43,429 nucleotides of DNA from Microcoleus sp. bin48.metabat.b7b8b9.023 (GTDB taxonomy: Bacteria > Cyanobacteriota > Cyanobacteriia > Cyanobacteriales > Microcoleaceae). Below are positions 26,157-35,732 of the stretch, in pieces. The position numbers and the translations under genes are program-made. The stretch lies in NCBI RefSeq assembly GCF_013299185.1, contig NZ_JAAFKG010000067.1, forward strand, positions 1 to 43,429, given 5' to 3'. Numbering within the stretch: position 1 is the stretch's first letter; every line of letters starts with the position of its first letter. The notes below the pieces were generated by a model, which saw only the letters and a list, made by a program, of their open reading frames with translations, ran no database searches and was not told the DNA's origin.

Positions 26157-29100
26157 ACTATTAAGCGAATTTATCAATTAATTTTATTGCTTGTAGGGCT
26201 GTGGTTAGTTTTTGAGTTTTCCTCCCGGATTGCGGCAGAAATTCTCTGGTTTGAGGAAGTTGGATATCTTGAGGTTTTGCTGTTAAAACTGAAAACTCAA
26301 GCGTTGCTGGGCGCGATCGCACTTTTGGTATCTTCCACCTTCTTCTTCGGAAATTTAGCCCTAGCCCGCCGCCTGCAACTTCCCACCGAAAGCAACATCA
26401 AATCACCTGTTTTTAGGCAGTTAATCGCGCCCGCAAGTGGCCCAAACACGAAGAAAAATCATCAACTACCTGCTGCTAAATCTCAAATTGCCTTTCCCTG
26501 GCTGTTGTTGGCGATATTTGGATTAAGTGCGATCGCCAGTTTAACAGTAATTCACTGCGGGCTCTTAGCCGCCGGTACCATCGGCGATTTTAGGATAGTC
26601 GGGGGTTTGTCGGCGCCGCCAATAGACTTCGGATTTAAGTCAATCCAGGTTGGGGTGGTGCAGCTATCGTCTGATTGGTGGCAGTTGGGCTTGCTGCTGG
26701 GAATGATGTTAGCTGTAGCAATTAAGCCGGATTTTTGGTTGCGGGCGATCGCTCTTTTGCTCAGTTTGGCGATCGGGATAATTGCCGCCAGTCGCTGGAC
26801 TAAACTTTTACAATCTTTCAACCCTACTAATTTTAACATCACCGACCCGATTTTTAATCAAGATATTAGCTTTTATGTATTTATCTTGCCGATCTTAGAA
26901 TTACTAAGTTTCGGGCTGACTATTGTATCTGTGTACGGTTTAGTATCTTGCACTTTAACCTATTTGCTGGCGGGAAACAGCCTGAGTCAAGGCATATTTT
27001 TGGGGTTTTCGCGATCGCAACAGCGGCACTTGTACGGCTTGGGAGCAGCTTGCATGGTAGCCGTCTCACTCCGGTACTGGCTGGGCTGTTACACCTTGCT
27101 GTACTCGCGCGGAGACGTTACCTACGGGGCTGGTTACGCTGACGTGACGGTGCGGCTTCCCGTCTATGGCTTTTTGAGTATTGTGGCTGGGGCGATCGCA
27201 CTTTTCATGCTTTGGCCTGTTTTCCAATTGAACATCAACAATAATAACTTTAAAAAAATCATCTTAGCATTTTTGACTGTAAGTTTTTTACTAGGTTTGC
27301 TGCTGCCAAAAATTGTGCAGCAACTCGCAGTCAAACCCAACGAACTAGCGCGCGAACAGCCCTACATCCAGCGCAGCATTGCCTTTACTCAACAAGCTTT
27401 TGACCTGAAGAAAATTGAAATTAAAACATTCGATCCAGGCGGAAAACTTACCTATCAAGACTTAGAAAAAAATCAACTTACTATTAGCAACATCCGGCTG
27501 TGGGACAAACAGCCACTGCTGCAAGCCAACCGACAGTTACAGCAAATTCGACCTTATTATACATTTCCTGATGCGGATATCGATCGCTACACAATCAAAA
27601 ACGCCACAGCAAAAAAGGGAGATGTGGAAAGCCAGCAAGTAATTCTGGCGGCGCGGGAATTAGATTACACAGCAGTTGCGCCGGAAGCTCAAACTTGGGT
27701 AAACGAACATCTCGTGTACACTCACGGTTACGGCTTTACTCTTTCTCCCGTAAACACAGTCGGTGTCGGCGGTTTACCCGATTATTTTGTCAAAGATATT
27801 GGGGTAACAGCCCAGACAGGAGACACTGTTTTAGATGTAACTAAAGATAGCATTCGGGCCAGTATCCCGATCGGCTATCCGCGCATTTACTACGGCGAAG
27901 TCACCGATACAGACGCCATCGCACCGACAAAAGTCAAGGAATTCGACTATCCCAGCGGCCAAGACAATGTTTACAATACCTACAGCGGTACCGGCGGAAT
28001 TGCGATCGACTCTCTATGGAAGCGCTTGCTATTTGCGAGTTATCTCAAAAATTGGCAAATGGCGCTTACCCGCAATTTTACACCAGAAACCAAGTTACTT
28101 TATCGCCGCAATATTAACAAAAGAGTCCGGGCGATTGCTCCTTTTTTGCGCTACGATTCCGATCCATATTTAGTAGTAGCAAACGCCAATCTCAGTAAAG
28201 GAGAAATAGAAAAAGAATTAGTTCAATCTGGCAACTCTATTAAAAAATCACCCCCTGCAAACGATAAATATCCTAACTATCTTTACTGGATTATCGATGG
28301 CTATACAGCGAGCGAGCGCTACCCCTATTCAGATCCAGGAAAAAATGAATTTAACTACATTCGCAACCCGGTAAAAGTCGTGATTGACGCCTACAATGGC
28401 TCTGTTAATTTTTACGTTAGCAATCCTTCCGACCCGATCATTAAGAGTTGGATGGCTATCTTTCCCGGACTCTTCAAACCCCTAGAAAGAATGTCTCCGG
28501 CACTCCGCAAACACATTAGATATCCCGTAGATTTGTTGAGCATTCAATCGGAACGGTTGTTAACTTATCACATGGAAGATCCGCAGGTATTTTACAATCG
28601 GGAGGATTTGTGGCGTGTTCCTAATGAGATTTATGGTGGCAAACAGCAGCCCGTAGAACCGTATTATTTGATTACGAAACTGCCGACGGAAACATCAGAA
28701 GAGTTTATTTTGCTATTGCCATTTACGCCAGTCAGTCGTAATAATTTAATTGCTTGGATTGCAGGGCGATCGGATGACGATGATTATGGTAAGTTGCTAT
28801 TGTATCAATTCCCCAAACAGCGATTAGTTTACGGCCCGGAACAGATAGAAGCTTTAATCAACCAAGATCCGGTAATTTCTGAACAAATCTCTCTGTGGAA
28901 TCGGCAGGGTTCAAAGGCGATTCAAGGTAATTTATTAGTAATTCCGATAGAACAATCTTTGCTGTACGTAGAACCTTTTTATTTGGAGGCTGAACGCAAT
29001 AGTTTGCCAACTTTAATTAGAGTGATTGTTGCCTACGAAAATCGAATTGTGATGGCAGAAAATCTCGACAAGGCACTGAAGGCACTTTTCCAGCCAAAAT

Positions 29101-29159
29101 CTACTAATAAACCCGCAATTGTGAGGCCAGTAGAAGGCGCATCTCCAGCGTTGAATTGA
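26154..29159 (+). CDS. UPF0182 family membrane protein
   Basis: This 1001-residue protein belongs to UPF0182, a family of large membrane proteins found in actinobacteria and cyanobacteria with no settled function. The first third holds about seven hydrophobic membrane segments (from LILLLVGLWLVFEF to FLTVSFLLGLLLP). The remaining two thirds are soluble and probably lie outside the cytoplasmic membrane. Family blocks include YTHGYGFTLSPVN, YYGE, SLWKRLLFASYLKNW and HMEDPQVFYNREDLW. The start codon lies inside a heptamer repeat. The stop overlaps a CHAT-domain remnant. Confidence 0.92.
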   Translation: MTIKRIYQLILLLVGLWLVFEFSSRIAAEILWFEEVGYLEVLLLKLKTQALLGAIALLVSSTFFFGNLALARRLQLPTESNIKSPVFRQLIAPASGPNTKKNHQLPAAKSQIAFPWLLLAIFGLSAIASLTVIHCGLLAAGTIGDFRIVGGLSAPPIDFGFKSIQVGVVQLSSDWWQLGLLLGMMLAVAIKPDFWLRAIALLLSLAIGIIAASRWTKLLQSFNPTNFNITDPIFNQDISFYVFILPILELLSFGLTIVSVYGLVSCTLTYLLAGNSLSQGIFLGFSRSQQRHLYGLGAACMVAVSLRYWLGCYTLLYSRGDVTYGAGYADVTVRLPVYGFLSIVAGAIALFMLWPVFQLNINNNNFKKIILAFLTVSFLLGLLLPKIVQQLAVKPNELAREQPYIQRSIAFTQQAFDLKKIEIKTFDPGGKLTYQDLEKNQLTISNIRLWDKQPLLQANRQLQQIRPYYTFPDADIDRYTIKNATAKKGDVESQQVILAARELDYTAVAPEAQTWVNEHLVYTHGYGFTLSPVNTVGVGGLPDYFVKDIGVTAQTGDTVLDVTKDSIRASIPIGYPRIYYGEVTDTDAIAPTKVKEFDYPSGQDNVYNTYSGTGGIAIDSLWKRLLFASYLKNWQMALTRNFTPETKLLYRRNINKRVRAIAPFLRYDSDPYLVVANANLSKGEIEKELVQSGNSIKKSPPANDKYPNYLYWIIDGYTASERYPYSDPGKNEFNYIRNPVKVVIDAYNGSVNFYVSNPSDPIIKSWMAIFPGLFKPLERMSPALRKHIRYPVDLLSIQSERLLTYHMEDPQVFYNREDLWRVPNEIYGGKQQPVEPYYLITKLPTETSEEFILLLPFTPVSRNNLIAWIAGRSDDDDYGKLLLYQFPKQRLVYGPEQIEALINQDPVISEQISLWNRQGSKAIQGNLLVIPIEQSLLYVEPFYLEAERNSLPTLIRVIVAYENRIVMAENLDKALKALFQPKSTNKPAIVRPVEGASPALN

Positions 29160-29353
29160 CAGATGATATGTGTATGGAAATGGCATTCTCATTCATCGAA
29201 CAACAATTACAATCAAACGGCATTACCAACTTAATTCTGATTTCTAACCGCGACTTGCACCGCTTCCCGATTCATGCTTTATTTAGCAGTGAATTTGTGA
29301 TCACCTATTTGCCTAGCGCTCAATTTTTGCTGAATTTGAAACATCTTTATTAA
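29156..29353 (+). pseudogene. CHAT-domain remnant
   Basis: A 65-codon frame that starts at a TTG overlapping the previous stop. GITNLILISNRDLHRFPIHA and VITYLPSAQFLLNL match the middle of CHAT (caspase-like) domains, which normally continue with a catalytic His and Cys. Both are missing, as is the large N-terminal repeat region typical of these proteins. It is a leftover fragment, probably not made. Confidence 0.75.
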
Positions 29354-29463
29354 AATTGCTTGACAGAATTCCGGGCTCGAAATAAACCACAGATGGCTCT
29401 GAGGGCGCTGAGAGAAGAGAAGGGGAGAAAGTTATTTAGAGTTGATAACTCTGAGGATTACTG

Positions 29464-30108
29464 TTAGTTAGCAGGCTTGACATCTTCCCACCAAAGCTGG
29501 ACATAAGGCCAGAATACTTTATCATCATCTAGCTTGACGGTCACTTCATAGCGATCGATCTGAGTGAGTTCGCCTGTTTTACCATTGAATTGCAATTGTT
29601 TGGGATCGTCAGTGTGAATTTCTACCTTGTGATTCAACAGCGGTAGCATTTGCTTTGAAGAACCATGAAACGGATTTTTGCCTCTGAGCACATAGCCACC
29701 AATGAAAGATATGTACATTAAAGTCAGGAAAAATACTGTACACAAACTCACAATCAACAGTATTTTTGCTTGCGAAAAATTGGTATAAATGCTCGTAACT
29801 CCTACTATCATTGTTCCAAAAAATAACAGACTAGGCAGCAATAGTCCATCTCCCAGAAACTCGCTACAAAAAAGCATCAGGGGTATCTGAAAACCAAATA
29901 ATGCAGCTACCCAAACCCACCCAGTCAGCAAGGATTCAGATAGTAGCCAATTCATTGCTACCGTCAGGCCGATCGCCATTACTATAGCCCAAATCGGTGC
30001 TGCATAATCGTACTGCCTAAAGGGAAGAACCACAAAAAAGAATGCAGCATAAACAAAACCCGCCAAAGCTAAGACAAATCCACTAATTATTTCGTTCCAG
30101 TTAAGCAT
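29464..30108 (-). CDS. Small polytopic membrane protein, function unknown
   Basis: The 214-residue product has five or six hydrophobic segments between residues 5 and 140 (for instance VLALAGFVYAAFFFVVLPF and ILLIVSLCTVFFLTLMYISF). A soluble C-terminal part follows, ending KVFWPYVQLWWEDVKPAN. I do not recognise the family. The open frame extends to 30261, but that extension (rich in Arg and with HIP1-derived sequence) looks non-coding, so I prefer the ATG at 30108. Confidence 0.7.
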   Translation of the reverse strand: MLNWNEIISGFVLALAGFVYAAFFFVVLPFRQYDYAAPIWAIVMAIGLTVAMNWLLSESLLTGWVWVAALFGFQIPLMLFCSEFLGDGLLLPSLLFFGTMIVGVTSIYTNFSQAKILLIVSLCTVFFLTLMYISFIGGYVLRGKNPFHGSSKQMLPLLNHKVEIHTDDPKQLQFNGKTGELTQIDRYEVTVKLDDDKVFWPYVQLWWEDVKPAN

Positions 30109-30307
30109 TGTTAAATTCGGCGCAAATAGTGAAATCTTAATTAATATTATGTCCGATCGAGCAATAGTCCGGATATTTTGCGATCGCGAACGGTATAATA
30201 AGGGTTCCAGCTTCCTCAGAGGCTGAAATCTTAACGGTAGAATGCCAGTTTTAGCCACCACCCCAAAAAACTGTCCCGATTATTGCTCGAACAACCGCTA
30301 TAAAATA

Positions 30308-30370
30308 GGTTTGTAGTGAGGACTTCAGTCCGCATCAAAAATCAGAGGACTGAAGTCCTCACTACAAACC
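30308..30370. repeat. Palindromic intergenic repeat, copy 7
   Basis: GGTTTGTAGTGAGGACTTCAGTCC pairs with GGACTGAAGTCCTCACTACAAACC around a short AT-rich loop. It keeps TTC/GAA like copy 6 and replaces TTCG by TTTG with the matching change on the other arm. It lies between the small membrane protein and the decayed GH13 gene. Confidence 0.85.
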
Positions 30371-30405
30371 TTATAAATGATAAAAATCTACACATTAGAA
30401 ATGTC

Positions 30406-31449
30406 CTAACCCTTAACGTTCACCTGCTCATAAATTACAAACCCAGCCGCCGGTACAGTCAGCGAAATACATTTTCTCTGTCTGTCCTCAACATAAACTT
30501 TACTATTAATTTGCGTGTTGTCTGTCTAGTAAATGCACTTGAAACTGTCCCCAACTTTGTGTAAACTGTAGTCGATACTGTAATAAATGCAAGGAATATC
30601 CAAAGTCGTCGCATCCAGATCTAAAGCGTTTAATATTACCTTTTCACCGTTTTTACTAGCACAAAAATGCGCTTTGTGGTTGCCTTTTTCTACCGTCGTG
30701 GTCGTCAAACATCGTGACCACTTTATTCTTAAACCAAACGTGAGATTCTTTTTGCAGCAGCAGAAAGTTGCGGAACAAAGAAAAATAAACGCTGCGATCG
30801 CGATATCCTTTTACCATGTAGGCAAAGGCATCGAGGATTTCGCTAATTCCTAAAGTCGCATTCAAACCAGCCACTTCTAATGTAGAAAATGCTTGTTTGT
30901 GCCCTCCGGTAATCTCGCCAATCGAGTAAAATTTTTCCTTACCAATTAAGTGAGCAAATTCGTGAATAATTTCTGCAAATAACCGAATTTTACCCAAATG
31001 CACGTGCTTGACTTTATCAACTTGAAATCCATCGATATCTGTATAAGCCATCCAAAAATTGTAAGCTTCGCACAGATTTATTAGCGCCTCAGAAGGCTGG
31101 TAAAAATCTGTGCTTCCTTCACCTGTATGGATATCTTTGATAACGAAAAAATTTCCTTCGACATACTCAGGGTAATTATCCCAATTGCTAATATAACCTT
31201 TTTTGTTATAACTAGATGAATCTTAAAATTCGGCTGGCAAAATTGTTCCGTCTGGGAAAGCTTCGGGATAGTTTTCCCGCTGGTGACGACTTTTCCCCGA
31301 TCGTCCTCATAACCGTTTTTTGTGCCGTCTGAAAAGCGATCGAGCATTAAAAAATATAGCACTTGGTCTTCCCAAGCCACAGGAGAAGGAAAAAATTTGC
31401 GATCGCGCAAAGATGTAAAATCTAATTCCGCTAATGCTTTCTCGCTTAT
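30406..31449 (-). pseudogene. Decayed alpha-amylase family (GH13) glycosidase gene
   Basis: GH13 pieces occur in order on the minus strand but in different frames. The N-terminal part reads SLRDRKFFPSPVAWEDQV and VLYFLMLDRFSDG (up to about 31260). After a frameshift and a TAA comes SNWDNYPEYVEGNFFV, then TDIDGFQVDKVKHV with the nucleophile-type Asp, FYSIGEITGG with the acid/base Glu, and MFDDHDG. After another frameshift come LDIPCIYYSIDY and a C-terminus SLTVPAAGFVIYEQ ending at a TAG (30406-30408). The region between the first two pieces is far too short for a GH13 barrel, so an internal deletion is likely too. The start near 31449 is uncertain. Confidence 0.85.
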
Positions 31450-31592
31450 TTTGATGTGTTCTCAATCTGTGAATAGTTACCAATTAACCGGGCTGGCAAT
31501 TACAGATTAAGGCTATCACAGACTTTTGCTACTTGCTGTCGATGGTGATAGTCCTTATTGAAGCTAGAAAGCGGAATTTTCAGACCGATATA

Positions 31593-32546
31593 TCATTTAG
31601 GGTCGATCGACTTGACAAATTGTTGCACAGGCTGCGGTAGAGCCGGTACAAAAGTCTTTCTAAAACCCCGAGCATCCAACACTCGCCACAAAATACCCAC
31701 CGCTACCGTCAAGAAAAATAACGCTCCCAAAAAATTGAACGCACCAGACAGAAAACCGCCATCCCTTTTTTTCGGAGGCGTAATGTGTTTGATCCGATAT
31801 ACAGCCGGCTCGTAATCTTTCCGTTCCTCGCGACTGGGCACCGGCTTTTTGGCATTGGTGCGCGAACTCTTACGGGGGCTCCCACTCAAACCCGTTTGAT
31901 TAGTTTTAGTAGAACTACTGGGCGAGTCCAAATCAGAATCGCCACGCATCGTGAACTTGCTAACAGATGTCCCGGTTTTGCCAACACCAGCATTCTGTAT
32001 TCTACTGTTAGAGCGCTGAGTTGATTGGCGATCGGCTAAAGTTCGCATCAAACTTTGCAATTGCTGAGTCGCAGCCGGCGGGCGTTCCGCTTTCCTCGCC
32101 CAATTTAACAGCATCGCCGCAGTAATGCCGCAAAGATTCGCAGCCCCCACAGAAGCTATCCGCTTCAGCAGAGGCTGACTGTTGGACACAAACACCACCA
32201 GTGCGTCGGGATGTTCCTGAGCCAGACCGTAAACGCACTGAGCTGTAGCTACTACTAGCATTGCTTGTGCGCTTTGATTTTTCATCGAGGGTTCTAGACC
32301 CCGATGCGTTTCTTGAGCATCAGTCACAATCCAGCCACTATCTGCAAAAAAGCGCATAAACTCTCTGGCCACTTGCTCTTGAGCTTTTTCTACCGCTTTC
32401 CCTGTCAGATAATCTATTTCGTCATACACTACTTCCGGGAGATAGCAACTTCCCACCTTGGCATATTCTTGCCAAACTTGGGTTCTGCCAGCCATCAAAA
32501 CATCCGCATCAAAAGTTACCAATACAGGAGGAAGTTGATTAGCCAT
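31593..32546 (-). CDS. PIN-like domain protein with C-terminal membrane anchor
   Basis: The 317-residue protein has an N-terminal PIN-like fold (1-150: VLVTFDADVLMAG, YLPEVVYDEIDYL, MLVVATAQCVYGL, ALVVFVSNSQPLLKRI). A basic, Ser/Pro-rich linker (175-255) and one membrane segment (about 265-285, FNFLGALFFLTVAVGILW) follow. PIN nucleases use three or four acidic residues. Asp13/Asp15 and Glu38 are present, but the later positions are Gln94 and Asn122-Ser123. Nuclease activity may therefore be reduced or lost. The neighbour on the same strand is another membrane protein with a lost catalytic motif. Confidence 0.8.
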   Translation of the reverse strand: MANQLPPVLVTFDADVLMAGRTQVWQEYAKVGSCYLPEVVYDEIDYLTGKAVEKAQEQVAREFMRFFADSGWIVTDAQETHRGLEPSMKNQSAQAMLVVATAQCVYGLAQEHPDALVVFVSNSQPLLKRIASVGAANLCGITAAMLLNWARKAERPPAATQQLQSLMRTLADRQSTQRSNSRIQNAGVGKTGTSVSKFTMRGDSDLDSPSSSTKTNQTGLSGSPRKSSRTNAKKPVPSREERKDYEPAVYRIKHITPPKKRDGGFLSGAFNFLGALFFLTVAVGILWRVLDARGFRKTFVPALPQPVQQFVKSIDPK

Positions 32547-32684
32547 AACTTTAGCCTAGATGCTCATATCCGTGATTTTTACTTGCTAAATTAAGTTTAA
32601 ACAAATTCCGAGCTTTTCTATTGGGTTAATTCATAAATATCTGGGGTGCGCCCAAGCGCACCCAGCCCACCAATGGTCAGATGA

Positions 32685-34313
32685 TTAGTTGCCAATTCCT
32701 AAACGCCCAGCTAAAGCGGGAGTCAAGGGCAAAAGTACAGAAATCATTAAGAACAAAGCCAACAAACCCAAAGCTGCGCGAGCGTCGTCAGGTTCAGTCA
32801 GCTCGTTGAGGCTCGGCCGCTCCAGATTCCGCTGTAAAATCAGAATCACGATCGCCCAATATAAAGCCAAAGGATTAACTAAAGAAGCGATCGCCAGCAC
32901 CACAAACGTCGCCAAAGTAGCGCGACTGGCAATTTTCCGGCCGTAGATTGCTTGCACAATTCTACCTCCGTCCAACTGTCCCGCAGGCATCAAATTAATC
33001 GCCGTGATTACCAAGCCCAACCAACCAATAACTACCAGCGGGTGAACGTCAACAATCTGTTGCTGCAACGCCGCACCCAAAACCACTTTTGCCAAAGTTC
33101 CCACCAAAACCGAGCCCTTGAAATACTCTGCGGGAATTTGAAACAAACTGCCGGGGTGAGAAAGCAGCAAACCCGTTACCAGCATGAGCAGAGAAATTAT
33201 TCCCCCAGCGGCTGACCCAGCAAAAGCGATGTCAAACAAAACTTTACGGTTGGGAAGCAGCGACTCAAAACGCTCGATCGCCCCAAAAGAACCTATCTGA
33301 AAAGTTGGTATAAAAAACGGCCAACTCAAGCCAACCTTGTACTGATTTGCCAGCACTCGGCGAGCAATTTCGCCTGACCCTAAAACCGCCCAAATTCCCG
33401 CCGCAATTGGCAGCACTTCTGGATATCTACCAGGCGAGTTAAAGAAATCGAAACTCAGCAGCAAACCCGCTGTTTCCAAACTGGTAGCAATTGTTGCTAG
33501 TAGTAGCACGACTGCGAGGATTTTTTGAGATAGGGTAGTTGGCTGCGGGTCATTTGTGCTGGGCAAGATAATAACTACCGGCTTCTCGTCCTGATTTTCT
33601 ACTAAAAACAGGCGGTAGCGATCGTTCAATCTTTCTTGCAAACTTGCCGTCAAACGCGAGTGTACTTGTTCTGGGTCTCCCCGGAGATTGCCTTTCAAGA
33701 TTACCCCATCTTGATAGGGAATCGTTTCTATAGCAAAGAAAGTATCGATGCCAAAGATTCCTTGAATTGCCTTGAGGTCTTCAACTGGAACGGGAATTAT
33801 TTCTAATTCATTAGTTGCAGGCGATGTGACGATCTTAATAATTTCTTTTGCTGGTACCTGTTGTTTGTTTGGAGGGGAGTTTCCATCGCTTTGGGACTCG
33901 ATCTGGGCCAGATCGGGGCGCGAGTCAATCGCTGCATCGGCTGCTGCCTTGCGTAATTGCCTGCCCAGATAAATGTACAATCCCGTGGATGTCACCAGCA
34001 GCAACAATACCGCCACTAGATTTAGGTAAATCCCGGCACCGAACAAACCAAAGAACAGCAGCCACGGACTCATCAGCACCACTGACTGCAACCAAGCTAA
34101 CATTCCCAGTTTGCCAAAAGGTCTGGCCCGATAAAATCCCCAACCCAGAATTCCCACAGCAACCAATACCAGTGCAATTGTGGCGGTATTTTCCGATGCA
34201 ACGATCGGCATTCCGGTTGCTTGCGCCAATACCGGCTGTAACTGGTCGATCGCGCTGCGGTCGAGTAATAGCATTAAATTTTGGGGTATATGAAATAAAA
34301 TTGCTCTTAACAT
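32685..34313 (-). CDS. EGY-like M50 (site-2 protease) family protein lacking HExxH
   Basis: This membrane protein of 542 residues resembles the cyanobacterial and plastid EGY branch of site-2 proteases. Hydrophobic segments lie at both ends, with an acidic soluble region in the middle. The C-terminal motif NLMPAGQLDGGR, which supplies the third zinc ligand Asp, is intact. Where active members have HExxH before the SxPxFIP motif, this protein reads SGEIARRVLANQYKV then GLSWPFFIPTF. Both zinc-binding His are lost and only the Glu remains. It is therefore probably not a protease, like plant EGY3. The frame opens at 34370, but I prefer the ATG at 34313 because the upstream codons overlap a transposon-end hairpin. 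Confidence 0.85.
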   Translation of the reverse strand: MLRAILFHIPQNLMLLLDRSAIDQLQPVLAQATGMPIVASENTATIALVLVAVGILGWGFYRARPFGKLGMLAWLQSVVLMSPWLLFFGLFGAGIYLNLVAVLLLLVTSTGLYIYLGRQLRKAAADAAIDSRPDLAQIESQSDGNSPPNKQQVPAKEIIKIVTSPATNELEIIPVPVEDLKAIQGIFGIDTFFAIETIPYQDGVILKGNLRGDPEQVHSRLTASLQERLNDRYRLFLVENQDEKPVVIILPSTNDPQPTTLSQKILAVVLLLATIATSLETAGLLLSFDFFNSPGRYPEVLPIAAGIWAVLGSGEIARRVLANQYKVGLSWPFFIPTFQIGSFGAIERFESLLPNRKVLFDIAFAGSAAGGIISLLMLVTGLLLSHPGSLFQIPAEYFKGSVLVGTLAKVVLGAALQQQIVDVHPLVVIGWLGLVITAINLMPAGQLDGGRIVQAIYGRKIASRATLATFVVLAIASLVNPLALYWAIVILILQRNLERPSLNELTEPDDARAALGLLALFLMISVLLPLTPALAGRLGIGN

Positions 34314-34363
34314 ATCCAAACCTGTCCAAAAATAGCCCGAACACCTAGACCCCCAGGATACCC

Positions 34364-35725
34364 CCGCCATAGCCGTACTCGGCTTGGCGGTGGGAGGAAT
34401 GGGGTGTGATTGAAGAGTCCCACCCCTGAGTGGGTTGACAATCGCAGATCGATGGCAACCAAAGGGGTGGGCGACGAATGAACAAACAGATCTACACTTG
34501 CCATAAAAAATATGTCACATGTGATAAAATAATTGGCATGGAACAAGTACTGACGCTAGGAAAGCAAACTCAATCCCTCGCCAGAACAGGTCGCCCAAAT
34601 AGAGGCAACCCTTCAGGCGTTTGCGGCTGCTTGCAACTATGCCAATGAGGTAGTTAAGCCACAGACCACTAGCAAGACCACGATTCAAACTACGGTTTAT
34701 CAAGAGTTGCGCTCGAACTTTGGGCTTAGCGCTAACTTGGCAGTCAGCGCTTGTGTGCGGGTTGGTGCTAATCGCAAAACTGCCAAGCTCAAGGGCAAGC
34801 CAGTTAAAACGTTCAAGCCAACCAGTGCTGACTACGATGCTCGAATCTTTGCTTTTAGGGAAAAAGATTGGACTGTCAGCCTCACGCTGATGAATGGACG
34901 CTACCACATCAAAATGAATGTGGGGCAGTACCAGACAGGCAAGCTCAAAGGTAAGAAGCCTACTGCTGCCCAACTCTGCAAACATCGAGATGGTAGCTAC
35001 TACATCCATATTCAGGTCAAAGACACACCACCAGAACCGATTAAATCTAGCCAGGTAATTGGTGTAGACCTTGGACGTACAGATATTGCCGTAACTAGCG
35101 AGGGCGAAAAATGGAGCGGTAAGCACATTACCGCAGTCAGAGATCGATATTCCAGAACTAGAGCTTCGCTTCAGAGTAAAGCATCGAAAGGCACAAGATC
35201 GACACGGCGCAGATGCCGTAAGATTTTGCAACGGCTGTCGGGGAACGAGCGACGTTTTCAAACACATGAAAATCATGTAATCAGCAAAACCATCATCAAG
35301 CAAGCAGGAGCGAGTAATGCTATCCTCGCCATCGAGGACTTGACGGGGATTAGAGATCGTACCAACCAGATGCCGAGAAGCAAGACTGAGCGGTTTCGTT
35401 CCAATAGTTGGGCGTTCTATCAGTTGCGCCAGTTCTTGACCTACAAAGGTATTGGTGCGGGCGTTGAAGTGATTGCGATTAATCCGCGCTATACAAGTCA
35501 AACCTGCCACAAATGCCTGCATATCCATCCGACTAGAGGCGAGTCCTATCGGAGGGGTAAGAGTTTCAAGTGTGGACATTGCGGTTGGCATGGCGATGCT
35601 GATTTGAACGGTGCGATGATGATTAAATTATTGGGGTCGTCTGTAAACCGACCTGAAGGTTCCGAGCTATTCTGTAGCTTGAGGGCTGTTGAAAGCCCCC
35701 ACCATAGCTGTACTCAGCTTGGTGG
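34364..35725 (+). mobile_element. IS1341-like (IS200/IS605 superfamily) unit with matching end hairpins
   Basis: Two related hairpins in the same orientation bracket tnpB. At 34364-34390, CCGCCA-T-AGCCG-TACT-CGGCT-TGGCGG. At 35699-35725, CCACCA-T-AGCTG-TACT-CAGCT-TGGTGG. Three of the paired positions differ between copies and each change is compensated. Similar subterminal hairpins at both ends are typical of IS200/IS605 elements. No tnpA is present. Exact cleavage ends cannot be set from one copy; the coordinates are those of the hairpins. TCACATGTGA (34515-34524) is a further palindrome just before tnpB. Confidence 0.65.
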
Positions 35726-35732
35726 CAGGTAG
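34538..35732 (+). pseudogene. tnpB: TnpB RNA-guided nuclease of the IS1341 type, frameshifted near its start
   Basis: TnpB is an RNA-guided DNA nuclease. The ATG at 34538 begins MEQVLTL, then a shift of one base near 34559-34562 moves the rest to another frame, which is open from KLNPSPEQVAQIEATLQAF to the stop at 35732. The RuvC-type residues are intact: Asp in VIGVDLGRTDIAV, Glu in LAIEDLTGI and Asp in GDADLNGA. The zinc finger CHKC plus CGHC is also complete. Thus only the N-terminus is damaged; an internal TTG start (34707) would make a truncated protein. The 3' end and right-end hairpin are where the guide (omega) RNA normally lies. Confidence 0.85.

Noticed and set aside
33848..34348. 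166-codon plus-strand frame over the M50 gene
   Set aside because: It is a shadow of the membrane protein on the other strand and lacks any domain.
34515..35591. 358-codon minus-strand frame over tnpB
   Set aside because: It is antisense to tnpB, whose RuvC and zinc-finger motifs are clear in the plus strand.
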